Positions 11,445 to 18,767 are shown, counted from the first letter of the stretch. The stretch is 27,484 nucleotides of DNA from JBOHNM01 sp050730675 (GCA_050730675.1 JBOHNM010000040.1:1-27484); one strand, 5' to 3'. Translations and numbers: made by a program. The notes: a model not told the origin generated them from the sequence alone.

Positions 11445-11525
11445 CAGTCCGCGGCCGTCCGCGGGGGTATGAGTATCGGCGGGGTCGGGGCGAAAGTCCA
11501 CTCACAAGGTCGGTTGCTGGACGGG

Positions 11526-12977
11526 CTATCGGGCGCGTGCGGGGCGTCGTGCGGGCTTCTTTTTCGCTCTCGCGGCGACGCGCTTGGGCTTGGGTTTGGA
11601 CGCAGGCACTTCGCGGATTTCGATCGAGCCGGTGGCCGACTGCAACTGGTCGAGCTGGCGTTTGCCGATGCGGACGCGGAAGGTGCCGGCGCCGTCGTCG
11701 TAGGTGCGGGTGAGGACTTCGGCGGCGCGCTGCTCGAGGAGGGAGACGGCGCGGCTGTCGGAGAGGGGGATGACCACTTCCATCTCGCGCAGGCCGCCCT
11801 GGGCGGCGTCGCGAACGAGTTCGCGCAGCTCGGTGTAGCCGGGTCCGTCGGGGTCGCGGGCGCAGACGGGGATGATGGCGTTGTGGCCGCGGGTGTGGGG
11901 GCTGGATTGCCAGACCAGCAGTTGCCGGTTGTCCTTGAGCTGGTCGATCTTGTTGAGCAGCAGCACAGTTTCGGGCCGCTTCCAGAGGGGCTTTTCGCCG
12001 CGCTCCAGGCGGCGCTGCTCGGCTTCCTCGACGTCGCGGAAGATCTCGTCGAGGGTCGTGATCACCGTCTGGTACTGCATCTCCGCGGCAGGATCACTCG
12101 CGTCCAGCACGATCAGCAGCAGGTGCGCGTGCGTCGCCTCTTCGAGGGTGGCCTTGAAGCTGGCGATGAGGTTGTGCGGCAGGTCGCGCACGAAGCCGAC
12201 GGTGTCGGAGAGCATGACACGCAGGCCGCCCTCGACATCCCACTCTCGTGTGCGCGTCGTCAATGTCGCGAAGAGGCGGTCGTCGGCGTAGGCGCCGCCG
12301 GCGGTGAGGGCGTTGAAGAGGGTGCTCTTGCCGGCGTTGGTGTAGCCGACGATGCCGACGGTGAAGTGGCTGACGTTGCGGGCCGCCACCGTCCGCCGCT
12401 TGCGCTCCTGGATGGTCTCCAGGCGGCGCTTGAGCATGACCTTGCGGTTGGCGACCAGGCGGCGGTCCACCTCGATCTGCATTTCGCCGGGGCCGCGGGT
12501 GCCGATGCCGCCGGACATGCGCTCCAGGTGGCTCCACATGGATTTCAGGCGCGGGTAGGTGTACTCGAGCTGGGCGAGCTCGACCTGCAGCTGGGCCTCG
12601 GTCGTCGTCGCGCGGCTGGCAAAGATGTCCAGAATCAACTCCGACCGGTCCACCACCTTGCGCTCGATCACCTTTTCGATCGCGCCGATCTGCCGCGGCG
12701 ACAGATCATGGTCGAAGATCACCAGCGAGGCATCGAGCTGCGTACAGAGCTGCTTGAGCTCGGTGAGCTTGCCCGAGCCCATGTACGTGCCGGCGTTGGG
12801 CTTATCGAGGCGCTGATCGAGCGTGCCGACGCAGACGGCGCCGGCCTGCTCGGCGAGGGCGGTCAATTCGCCGAAGGGGTCGCGCTGATCGAAGTTGGAA
12901 TCGGGGAGGCGGACGGCCGCGAGCACGGCGCGTTCGGACTGGACTTTGATGGTGGTGCGATCGGTCGGTTTGGGCAT
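11526..12977 (-). CDS. hflX: GTPase HflX
   Basis: 483 residues from the ATG at 12977. The frame remains open 34 codons further, but that stretch is a low-complexity repeat-derived sequence and HflX homology starts just after this ATG. HflX binds the 50S ribosomal subunit and can split stalled ribosomes. The N-terminal HflX domain includes the conserved GTYMGSGK (63-70), a coiled helical linker follows, then GGIGTRGPGE (156-165). The G domain has G1 GYTNAGKST (211-219), G3 DTVGF (258-262) and G4 NKID. A C-terminal basic tail (KKKPARRPARAR) is an addition compared with short family members. It is a single gene on the minus strand, with the threonine tRNA downstream on the same strand. Confidence 0.96.
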   Translation of the reverse strand: MPKPTDRTTIKVQSERAVLAAVRLPDSNFDQRDPFGELTALAEQAGAVCVGTLDQRLDKPNAGTYMGSGKLTELKQLCTQLDASLVIFDHDLSPRQIGAIEKVIERKVVDRSELILDIFASRATTTEAQLQVELAQLEYTYPRLKSMWSHLERMSGGIGTRGPGEMQIEVDRRLVANRKVMLKRRLETIQERKRRTVAARNVSHFTVGIVGYTNAGKSTLFNALTAGGAYADDRLFATLTTRTREWDVEGGLRVMLSDTVGFVRDLPHNLIASFKATLEEATHAHLLLIVLDASDPAAEMQYQTVITTLDEIFRDVEEAEQRRLERGEKPLWKRPETVLLLNKIDQLKDNRQLLVWQSSPHTRGHNAIIPVCARDPDGPGYTELRELVRDAAQGGLREMEVVIPLSDSRAVSLLEQRAAEVLTRTYDDGAGTFRVRIGKRQLDQLQSATGSIEIREVPASKPKPKRVAARAKKKPARRPARAR

Positions 12978-13060
12978 GCGGGGGGATGGTAGGTGCGGGG
13001 GTTTTGGGATTCGCACGAAGGCGCGAAGGGACGAAGGAAGGCGGGGAGAGGAGAAACGGA

Positions 13061-13108
13061 AACGCAGAAACGCGGACATGCGGAAACGCGGAAACGCAGA
13101 AACGCGGT
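13061..13108. repeat. Six tandem copies of an 8-bp unit, AACGCRGA
   Basis: The units are AACGCAGA, AACGCGGA, CATGCGGA, AACGCGGA, AACGCAGA and AACGCGGT, with a degraded seventh copy just to the left (13053-13060). The array lies 84 to 131 bases upstream of the hflX start codon, where its promoter or leader would be. Confidence 0.85.
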
Positions 13109-13201
13109 AATTCAGACAGGAGGCGAAGAGGCAACTCGGCGCGATGTGATGGCGCGTGCGCTGGGCGCGGGCGAGGATGGGAAGCGGAGAGCTTGGTGGT
13201 G

Positions 13202-13849
13202 TCAGGCGGCGCGGGAGGTGTTGGGGGATATCTGACGGGGTTGGGTGAGGGCGGTTGGAACTCCGGCGGCTGAGATGAGTGCCGCGGAGGTTGATGAGGG
13301 GGAGAGGTCGATCGGTGCGATGGGGGCGAGGAGGGAGGAGAGGAAGCCGAATTCGGAGGGGAGGGATGAGGCGGGCGCCTTGGTGGCGGCGGGGCGGGGA
13401 GTGGTGGATGCGGGTGCGGGAGCGGAAGGCGCTGATGGCGCTGCGGTTGCGGGCGCTGGCGAGGCTGCGGTGATCGAGACTGTCGTGGCTGCAGGTGCGA
13501 CAGGCGCGCTGTGCCGAGGGGCCTGAGGCGCCGGTGTGACCTGGACGGGAGCTGTTCCGCTCGCCTTACCCCCGGCTCCTTCCCTCAGGGAAGGGGAGGG
13601 TGTCGGCGGTGTGCCGGTGGGGGTGGATGATTCGGAGGCTGTGGGGCGCGAACGAACCTGCTCAGCCGGCCCGCTTCGCGCGGAGCGGGAGAGGGCTGCG
13701 GGGAAGTCGCGGGCGGAGATGCGTTCGCAGGATTTGAGGACGGCGGTGGCGGCGAGGCGGGCTTCCTTGATGCTGGCGCCATCGGATTCACCGATGCGAA
13801 GGAGGACCGCCATCGCTCGGAACTCGATTTGGCGGAGATCCTCAACCAT
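13202..13849 (-). CDS. Hypothetical Pro/Ala-rich protein with helical N-terminus
   Basis: 215 residues, not recognised. The first 48 or so residues (MVEDLRQIEFRAMAVLLRIG, then ASIKEARLAATAVLKSCERI) look like a genuine helical domain. The remaining three quarters are Ser/Pro/Ala/Thr-rich and of low complexity. Two palindromic intergenic-type repeats fall inside the frame, at 13578-13594 and 13670-13689, and account for the odd segment SPSLREGAGGKASG. The gene may therefore be a short real protein lengthened by repeat insertion, or the distal part may be read-through of non-coding repeats. The ATG at 13849 has no clear ribosome-binding site. Confidence 0.45.
   Translation of the reverse strand: MVEDLRQIEFRAMAVLLRIGESDGASIKEARLAATAVLKSCERISARDFPAALSRSARSGPAEQVRSRPTASESSTPTGTPPTPSPSLREGAGGKASGTAPVQVTPAPQAPRHSAPVAPAATTVSITAASPAPATAAPSAPSAPAPASTTPRPAATKAPASSLPSEFGFLSSLLAPIAPIDLSPSSTSAALISAAGVPTALTQPRQISPNTSRAA
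13578..13594. repeat. REP-like palindrome CCTTCCC-TCA-GGGAAGG
   Basis: A perfect seven-base stem with a three-base loop, flanked by CCCGGCT and GGGAGGG, lies inside the low-complexity part of the 13202-13849 frame. It has the look of the short palindromes usually found between bacterial genes. Confidence 0.6.
13670..13689. repeat. REP-like inverted repeat CCCGCT ... AGCGGG
   Basis: Six-base arms are separated by eight bases (TCGCGCGG) and followed by AGAGGGCTG. It lies inside the same reading frame as the palindrome about 90 bases to the left. Confidence 0.5.
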
Positions 13850-13943
13850 ACGGATACTTTACCGCGGCTGTGGGGTCTGTCAAGGTCATATTTTCGGTTT
13901 TTGTGAGAATTTTTGGTGACTGATCGGTGAGTCGCAGCGACGC

Positions 13944-14204
13944 TTACCGGCCCGCGCTGGCGGCGACTTGGTGGACCGGCTGGGCCGCCCACTGGGAGAG
14001 GGCCGCGGGGACTCCGAAGGGGTCGTCGATCAACTGGAAGTCCCAGATCTGGCCGAAGCCGGCGTTGTTGACGGCGCGGCACCGCTTGCGGGCCGCCTCG
14101 TGCTTGGCGCGGTCTTTGGCGTCTGCCTCGCCCTTCGCCTCGCAGAGGACGTGCAGTCCGTTGCGAGGCACAATAATGAAGTCGGGCCGGGAGTGGTCGT
14201 CCAC
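13944..14204 (-). pseudogene. C-terminal remnant of a PD-(D/E)XK nuclease (possibly type III restriction/helicase subunit)
   Basis: 86 residues from a GTG at 14204. Recognisable sequence continues about 15 codons further upstream (QEEGDCPQVPGV) to an in-frame TAG, so the frame is probably cut off rather than a complete gene. RPDFIIVP ... HVLCEAKGE gives the catalytic pattern D8 ... E22-A-K24. It is followed by DAKDRAKHEAARKRCRAVNN and GQIWDFQLI, similar to the end of helicase-nuclease Res subunits, where a WC/RC..VN helix follows the nuclease core. A complete Res protein would be several times longer and no helicase part is present. It lies 58 bases past the stop of the XRE-HNH gene on the same strand. 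A small intact nuclease is the alternative reading. Confidence 0.55.
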
Positions 14205-14262
14205 ACCTGGAACTTGTGGGCAGTCACCCTCTTCCTGCTTGCGTTCGTCCTAATCGAGAAGG

Positions 14263-15159
14263 TCAACTGTCAGTCGCAGGGTTCTTGTAGTGTTGAGAGG
14301 ACGGGTCGATCTTGTACTTGCCCTCGCGCTCAAGCCATCTTGCCATCGCCCAAGCTTCCTCGAACCGGATATTCGCCATCGTCATTCCATACTCGCGGCA
14401 GAACGTGGCAAACTCCTGATAGGTCTTAGGCCGTCGGACGAATAGGATCCACATCAGCGCAGCTTCGGCAGTCAAGAATGTCTTGCCGCCCTGCTTGTGC
14501 GAAGGACGACGGATAACGTTGCACCTGCGGCAACGCTGGGTCATGTTATCGATTTTGTCCTCGCCGCCTTGCTCCTTCGGGATCTTGTGGTCAGCCTGAA
14601 GCTCTAAACGGGTGCCGCAGTCGGCGCACTTCCCCGTCTGGTTGAAGTGCCATTCGCGAACGCCAGCCCAGCACTTGCGCGGCGGAAACTGCTTCTTGAA
14701 ACTGTCTGTAGTCATCGACGTACCAACCTGAGACGGGTTGAGGTGGCCGAGGACCAGCGACCCAATCTCCTTCCAGGTTACGATGCCGTCATCAACGAGG
14801 TAGCGAACCAGGTTTTCCCAGTTCGTCGCGTCCCAGTCTTTGTCCAGCTTGGGGTAGTCAGCGAAGGTCTCAGGCGAGGCGCCGACTTCTGGACCAGCAT
14901 CAGCGGGAACCGCTTGCGCGATGCTCGCCTCAAGGCGGTTCACCAATTCAGGGAGGGTGACGCCGATTGCGCGGCAGATCATCCGCAGCTCAATCACATC
15001 AAGCCGACGCTCGCGCGTCTCGTACTTGCTGACGTAAGACTGGTCCCAACCGAGTTTTTCGGCGAGGGCAGTCTGGGTCAGCGAGGCAGCTTCCCGAGCT
15101 TCGACCAGCAGCTTGACGAGGGCCGCGTATTCCTCGGAATGGATCGCCTTGTCGGGCAC
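14263..15159 (-). CDS. XRE-type HTH regulator fused to HNH endonuclease
   Basis: 298 residues from a GTG at 15159. Residues about 9-70 form an XRE/Cro helix-turn-helix (SLTQTALAEKLGWDQSYVSKYE, then the RLDVIELRMICRAIG helix). A helical middle of about 80 residues is unassigned. Residues 178-214 form a zinc-finger-type HNH nuclease: C178-x2-C181, then DH at 190-191 in LQADHKIP, N205, and C210-x2-C213-N214. The C-terminus is helical with aromatic residues. A DNA-binding regulator and an HNH nuclease on one chain, next to a divergent DNA methyltransferase, suggests a restriction enzyme that regulates its own operon. Controller-nuclease fusions are known in type II systems, but I do not recognise this one. 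No Shine-Dalgarno sequence precedes the start, and a possible -10 box sits six bases upstream. Confidence 0.85.
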   Translation of the reverse strand: MPDKAIHSEEYAALVKLLVEAREAASLTQTALAEKLGWDQSYVSKYETRERRLDVIELRMICRAIGVTLPELVNRLEASIAQAVPADAGPEVGASPETFADYPKLDKDWDATNWENLVRYLVDDGIVTWKEIGSLVLGHLNPSQVGTSMTTDSFKKQFPPRKCWAGVREWHFNQTGKCADCGTRLELQADHKIPKEQGGEDKIDNMTQRCRRCNVIRRPSHKQGGKTFLTAEAALMWILFVRRPKTYQEFATFCREYGMTMANIRFEEAWAMARWLEREGKYKIDPSSQHYKNPATDS

Positions 15160-15163
15160 TAGG

Positions 15164-15191
15164 GCATATTGACAGGGAGTCCGCCATATGC
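15164..15191. promoter_or_regulatory. Operator-like dyad GCATAT-N16-ATATGC in the divergent control region
   Basis: GCATAT at 15164-15169 and ATATGC at 15186-15191 form a perfect inverted repeat with arm centres 22 bases apart, about two helical turns. It lies in the 69-base gap between the XRE-HNH and methyltransferase genes. TTGACA at 15169-15174 (plus) and a TTGCAT ... CAATAT pair on the minus strand (15193-15188 and 15171-15166, 16-base spacer) overlap it. No good plus-strand -10 box follows at the expected distance. Binding by the XRE domain is inferred. Confidence 0.5.
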
Positions 15192-15228
15192 AAAGATCGC
15201 ATAACCTCAGTTCGGAGGACTGGATATC

Positions 15229-17532
15229 ATGCTCAGAATGCGTCAGAACACGACAGTTGAACCCATGAGACGGAGCGCGTTAGCGCAACGTCTGGTACAC
15301 GAGTTTTCCGCGCTAACGGGAATGATGTGGGAGCCCGATGAGCGTCGGCTGACCCGAGCGCTAGAAGCCCTGGGCAGCGACCTCTCTCCCAACGCTCTCA
15401 AGAGCGAGGACGAGAGACGGTCAGCTCTGGTCTCTGCAATCAACTCGAAGCTCCGTCTACATCAGCCTGCCTACCGCGCGATTATCGATGGCGCCGCTCA
15501 GGCGAGAACCTTCTTTAACTACCACGAGAAGGTCGCCATTCAGCAACAGTTGGACACCGCCGACATTAGTGGCTTCGAGGAGTGGGTCCGGTCGAAGGGT
15601 CTTGACGTGCCAATCAAGAGGCTTCTCCTTGCGAAGTTTGTTCCGCTTGCGCCGGAAGAGACCTTCGCGGCGCTTCGCGAGACGGTGAAGATCGATCCTG
15701 ACGCGGCAGCGATCAAACGTTCAATCTTCAGGGCCTTTGTCTTCGGGTGCTTCCCCGTTGAGATGATGCACCGCTACTTCGCTAACGAGCCGAAGGGCAA
15801 ATATGAGCGTCACTTCTACGATTACCTGACCAAGCACTACCCGGCTGGATTCCAACGCGACTGTGGCCTAATCCACATGGTCGTTGACGACGAGTACGTT
15901 GCCCTTGCCGGCGGTGAGGCGAGGGTTCGCGACCACCTATTTACAGCTGTCCGCACATGCCACCAGAAACTGTCCAACCACTGCTACTTCGCGTTGATCA
16001 TCAAGCCTCTCAAGAGCAAGGCGGACTCCCTTCAATGGAAGCTCTACGGCGACGTTGTGCTGTTCGCAGAGAAGTACCGGGAAGAGGAGCTGACCAAGGG
16101 GTACTTTCACCCCGGTAAGGTAGCGGCTGAGACGATGGCCCACGTCCCGGACCTTAACCCAGCTAAATGCGCCTTCGAACTGGCAAACGATGGCTTCTAC
16201 TACAAAGACTGTTTCTGCATTCGGTATGCCGATCAGACCGAGGCGGACCCGGCCTTCGACCTTCTGCTGCTCTTTGAGAAGAACGAACGCGACGAGACGC
16301 CGATCCCATGCCCTGCCTGTCGGTCGCTCGACATCGGCACCAACTCGTACCCAGTACTGGGCGTCCGAAGCTGGGAATGCCAGAACCCCATTTGTCCCGA
16401 GTGCAGCAAGTACGATCGCGGCAATCGGTACTCGTTCGTTTCGCTTCTGCGCCAGGAGGCGATCGAGGAGGATGAAGCCCTCATCGCCGTGACGAGCCTG
16501 CGGAGATGGAAACGCGACATCGTGACGCTTGAGAACCGTAGCGACGTTCTCGACATGCTCGTTCGGCACTACACGCTGATCGGGGACCCTGTTGAACTAG
16601 TCAATGTGCAGGGACCAGAGAAGAGCCTTCATAAGCGCCCCATCCGTCAAGAGTTTCACCTTCCGCCAGCCGAGAAGGGTCTCGCTGACGCCTTCTTCTT
16701 AAGTCCGTTCTTCCATCGCATCGGTGTCGGACACCAACGCGCCTCGAAGAAGCAGTCATTCCCAAACCTATCACGGTTCCCAGGGGTCGCGGTCTACAAC
16801 GGCGATGCTCTTGAGGTACTGAGGACGCTTGAGGCAGAGAGCATCGACGGAGCGGTGACGTCGCCGCCGTACTACAACGCGCGCGAATACGCGACATGGC
16901 CCAACATCTACTGCTTCCTTCACGACATGACCGCCATCGCTGAGGAGGTTTACCGCGTCCTGAAGCCTGGGTCATTCTTCCTGTACAACATCTTTGACTA
17001 CTTCGACAACGAGCGAAACATCGTCTTCTCCCTCATGGGCAAGAAGCGGATGATCCTTGGGCCGTACTGCCTCAACCTGTTCCAGCGCGTCGGGTTCAAC
17101 GTCATGGGCAACACGATCTGGGATAAGGGCGAGATTGAAGGTAAGCGCAACTTCAACCAGGGCAACGCTTCGCCCTACTATCAGGCTCCGTTCAACTGCT
17201 GGGAACACATCCTTGTCTTCGCGAAAGGAAAGCCAAAGGCGGTGCTTCCCAATCTGCTCGCGTCGAAGCCGGTAATGAAGATGGTCAGGGGAGAGAACGT
17301 CCTCGGGCATACAGCTCCATACCCCGAGTCCATCCCCAACCTGCTCTTGGAACGCTTGAAGCCTGGGTCAACGGTGCTGGACCCATTCTCAGGGAGCATG
17401 ACGACCGGCCGGGCCGCGTTCAAGGCGGGCTTCAAGTCGGTCAATATCGACATGCACCGCGAATATTGTGACCTTGGCTTGAGACTCTTGAAAGTCCGGG
17501 AAGATCCAGACGAAGGGCGGTTGTTCGGATGA
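15229..17532 (+). CDS. DNA methyltransferase (beta-class, predicted m4C or m6A) with zinc-ribbon N-terminal region
   Basis: 767 residues; GGAGG at 15214-15218 lies ten bases before the ATG at 15229. The C-terminal third is an amino-methyltransferase with catalytic motif TSPPYYN (544-550) before the SAM motif DPFSGSMTTG (718-727), the beta-class order. SPPY is common in N4-cytosine enzymes, but N6-adenine cannot be excluded. Residues 1-350 match no domain I recognise. At 361-392 there is a zinc ribbon: CPAC (361-364), C384 in RSWEC, then C389 and C392. These first 500 residues may hold target recognition or a second activity. The gene is divergent from the XRE-HNH gene, so it is the likely protective partner. 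Its stop is the right edge of the island, with remnant host gene immediately after. Confidence 0.9.
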   Translation: MLRMRQNTTVEPMRRSALAQRLVHEFSALTGMMWEPDERRLTRALEALGSDLSPNALKSEDERRSALVSAINSKLRLHQPAYRAIIDGAAQARTFFNYHEKVAIQQQLDTADISGFEEWVRSKGLDVPIKRLLLAKFVPLAPEETFAALRETVKIDPDAAAIKRSIFRAFVFGCFPVEMMHRYFANEPKGKYERHFYDYLTKHYPAGFQRDCGLIHMVVDDEYVALAGGEARVRDHLFTAVRTCHQKLSNHCYFALIIKPLKSKADSLQWKLYGDVVLFAEKYREEELTKGYFHPGKVAAETMAHVPDLNPAKCAFELANDGFYYKDCFCIRYADQTEADPAFDLLLLFEKNERDETPIPCPACRSLDIGTNSYPVLGVRSWECQNPICPECSKYDRGNRYSFVSLLRQEAIEEDEALIAVTSLRRWKRDIVTLENRSDVLDMLVRHYTLIGDPVELVNVQGPEKSLHKRPIRQEFHLPPAEKGLADAFFLSPFFHRIGVGHQRASKKQSFPNLSRFPGVAVYNGDALEVLRTLEAESIDGAVTSPPYYNAREYATWPNIYCFLHDMTAIAEEVYRVLKPGSFFLYNIFDYFDNERNIVFSLMGKKRMILGPYCLNLFQRVGFNVMGNTIWDKGEIEGKRNFNQGNASPYYQAPFNCWEHILVFAKGKPKAVLPNLLASKPVMKMVRGENVLGHTAPYPESIPNLLLERLKPGSTVLDPFSGSMTTGRAAFKAGFKSVNIDMHREYCDLGLRLLKVREDPDEGRLFG

Positions 17533-17533
17533 C

Positions 17534-17874
17534 CGAGCAGGATCGTCAAACCAACGCCAATATGCACGGGCATACGACGGCTGACCTGACCACGTCATTT
17601 CGCCTTCAAACACCAAGCGGCAAGTGGCTGGTGATGTCACGCGGAACGCAACGCGGAAGTGCGTCGAACTTTCCACATTCGCGTTGAACAGGCTTGCGTA
17701 AGCCGCCACAGCACCGGAGAGACTTGCAGTTGTGCCCGCGCTTATGGCGCCCGTTGAGGACGACTGTGATGTGATTGCTGTCGATCGTGCGCCGACTGCA
17801 CCATCGAAACCAATCTCAGCGGCCTGAGAACCAGTTCCCTCAGTTCTGTCAACCGCCGCCCCCTCAGCGAACAA
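17534..17874 (-). pseudogene. Truncated copy of the neighbouring PEP-CTERM protein gene
   Basis: The minus-strand translation contains GFDGAVGARSTA ... SLSGAVAAYASLFNANVESS ... FRVAFRVTSPATCRL ... WSGQPSYARAYWRW. It parallels the intact gene at 17905-18675 (GFDGAVGARSTA, DLSGVVAAYTSLFNAYVGSS, FRVTFRVTSPTTLRL, WSAQPSYARAYWHW). The signal peptide and the first 60 or so residues are missing on one side. On the other side similarity stops at the methyltransferase stop codon, losing the second half and the sorting tail. The frame runs on antisense into the methyltransferase gene, which is chance. This is a decayed tandem duplicate cut by the island. Confidence 0.8.
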
Positions 17875-17875
17875 G

Positions 17876-17899
17876 CCCGGGCTTGCGCCCGAGCCTCGT
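17876..17899. repeat. 24-bp hairpin repeat, copy 1
   Basis: Identical over 24 bases to 18768-18791. Its core is CGGGC-TTGC-GCCCG, a five-base stem with a four-base loop, followed by AGCCTCGT. It lies six bases past the stop of the intact PEP-CTERM gene. Confidence 0.9.
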
Positions 17900-17904
17900 C
17901 TTAG

Positions 17905-18675
17905 TCATCCATCGACACCGCAACGGCGGCGGCGGTGAACCGCCAGGAGCAAGACGATCGCCGCAGGCGGATCGGGCACGAGTGTGATCGATGCCGAGAA
18001 GGTGACCTGTGCTGCGCCGGTGATGGGCGGGGCGAAGAAAGGGTCTGGTAGATCGTTGCGAAAGGCAGACAGAAACAGGTACGTTGATGCGGTAAACTCG
18101 TAGTCGATTTCGGATTGAAGGGTGAGGTCGAGGGAGTGAACGCCGCCGACGGTGAAGCCTTCATCGAGGAGGGGCGTATCGCCAGCGAGCAGAACCCAAT
18201 GCCAATAGGCACGGGCATACGACGGCTGAGCCGACCATTCGAAATCGCCATCCAGCATCAACCGGAGCGTCGTTGGTGACGTGACGCGGAACGTGACGCG
18301 GAATTCCGTGGAGCTGCCCACGTACGCGTTGAACAGGCTCGTGTATGCCGCCACCACGCCCGAGAGATCCGCGACGGTGCTCGCACCCAGGGCGGATATT
18401 GAGGATGATTGAAATATGGTGGCCGTAGAGCGTGCTCCCACCGCACCGTCGAAGCCCGTTTCTGTCACCGTGCCGGTAAGGGGGGCCAGCGTGTAGGGAT
18501 TCGCGCCCCCCGAGTCGAAGTAGCGGTAGTCACTGAGTTCCGCCTGCGTGCTGAAGTAGGTCGATGGCCCGACGATTCCGCTGGTTGAAGTTGAGAGCCA
18601 AAGCACATCCGCGTGCGCGGATTGCGCGGCGATGAGCGCGAGCAGCAGGAGCGATGTGGGCGTGATGGACCTCAT
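17905..18675 (-). CDS. PEP-CTERM-like exported protein of unknown function
   Basis: 256 residues from the ATG at 18675. The frame continues upstream, but a clean signal peptide (RSITPTSLLLLALIAAQSAHA, residues 2-22) starts here and an AAGG site lies close upstream. The body is beta-rich and Ser/Thr-rich without a named domain. The C-terminus reads LVPDPPAAIVLLLAVHRRRR, a PEP-CTERM-type tail of Pro motif, hydrophobic helix and Arg cluster. It would be cut by an exosortase-associated sorting system and leave the protein at the cell surface. A 24-bp hairpin repeat sits on each side, and a broken paralogue lies immediately downstream. Confidence 0.8.
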   Translation of the reverse strand: MRSITPTSLLLLALIAAQSAHADVLWLSTSTSGIVGPSTYFSTQAELSDYRYFDSGGANPYTLAPLTGTVTETGFDGAVGARSTATIFQSSSISALGASTVADLSGVVAAYTSLFNAYVGSSTEFRVTFRVTSPTTLRLMLDGDFEWSAQPSYARAYWHWVLLAGDTPLLDEGFTVGGVHSLDLTLQSEIDYEFTASTYLFLSAFRNDLPDPFFAPPITGAAQVTFSASITLVPDPPAAIVLLLAVHRRRRCGVDG

Positions 18676-18767
18676 CCTTCGACCTTCCATGCGAAGAGTA
18701 GGTAGGACGAGGTGGTGCGCCAGAGATCGATAACCATTTTCCTGTGCAGTTGGTGGCCACGAAAACA

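Larger units (their letters stand above)
13860..17533. other. Lower-GC defence-type island (probable horizontal acquisition)
   Basis: The three ORFs here have visibly more A/T at third codon positions than their neighbours. For example, the 60 bases at 15841-15900 hold 34 G+C, against 46 at 1261-1320 and 44 at 26221-26280. Content is a nuclease remnant, an XRE-HNH fusion and a DNA methyltransferase. On the right, the island ends at the methyltransferase stop codon, where a truncated copy of the neighbouring PEP-CTERM gene begins. The left edge is less clear and is placed in the A/T-rich spacer near 13860-13925. I found no integrase and no flanking direct repeats. Confidence 0.65.

Noticed and set aside
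12978..13079. N-terminal 34-residue extension of HflX
   Set aside because: The extension is a translation of Ser/Pro/Phe/Arg-rich low-complexity DNA next to the tandem repeat, and HflX similarity begins at the ATG at 12977.
13053..13108. CRISPR array
   Set aside because: Units are 8 bp and directly adjacent, with no spacers. No cas genes are present, and the hairpin repeats elsewhere are likewise unspaced or single.
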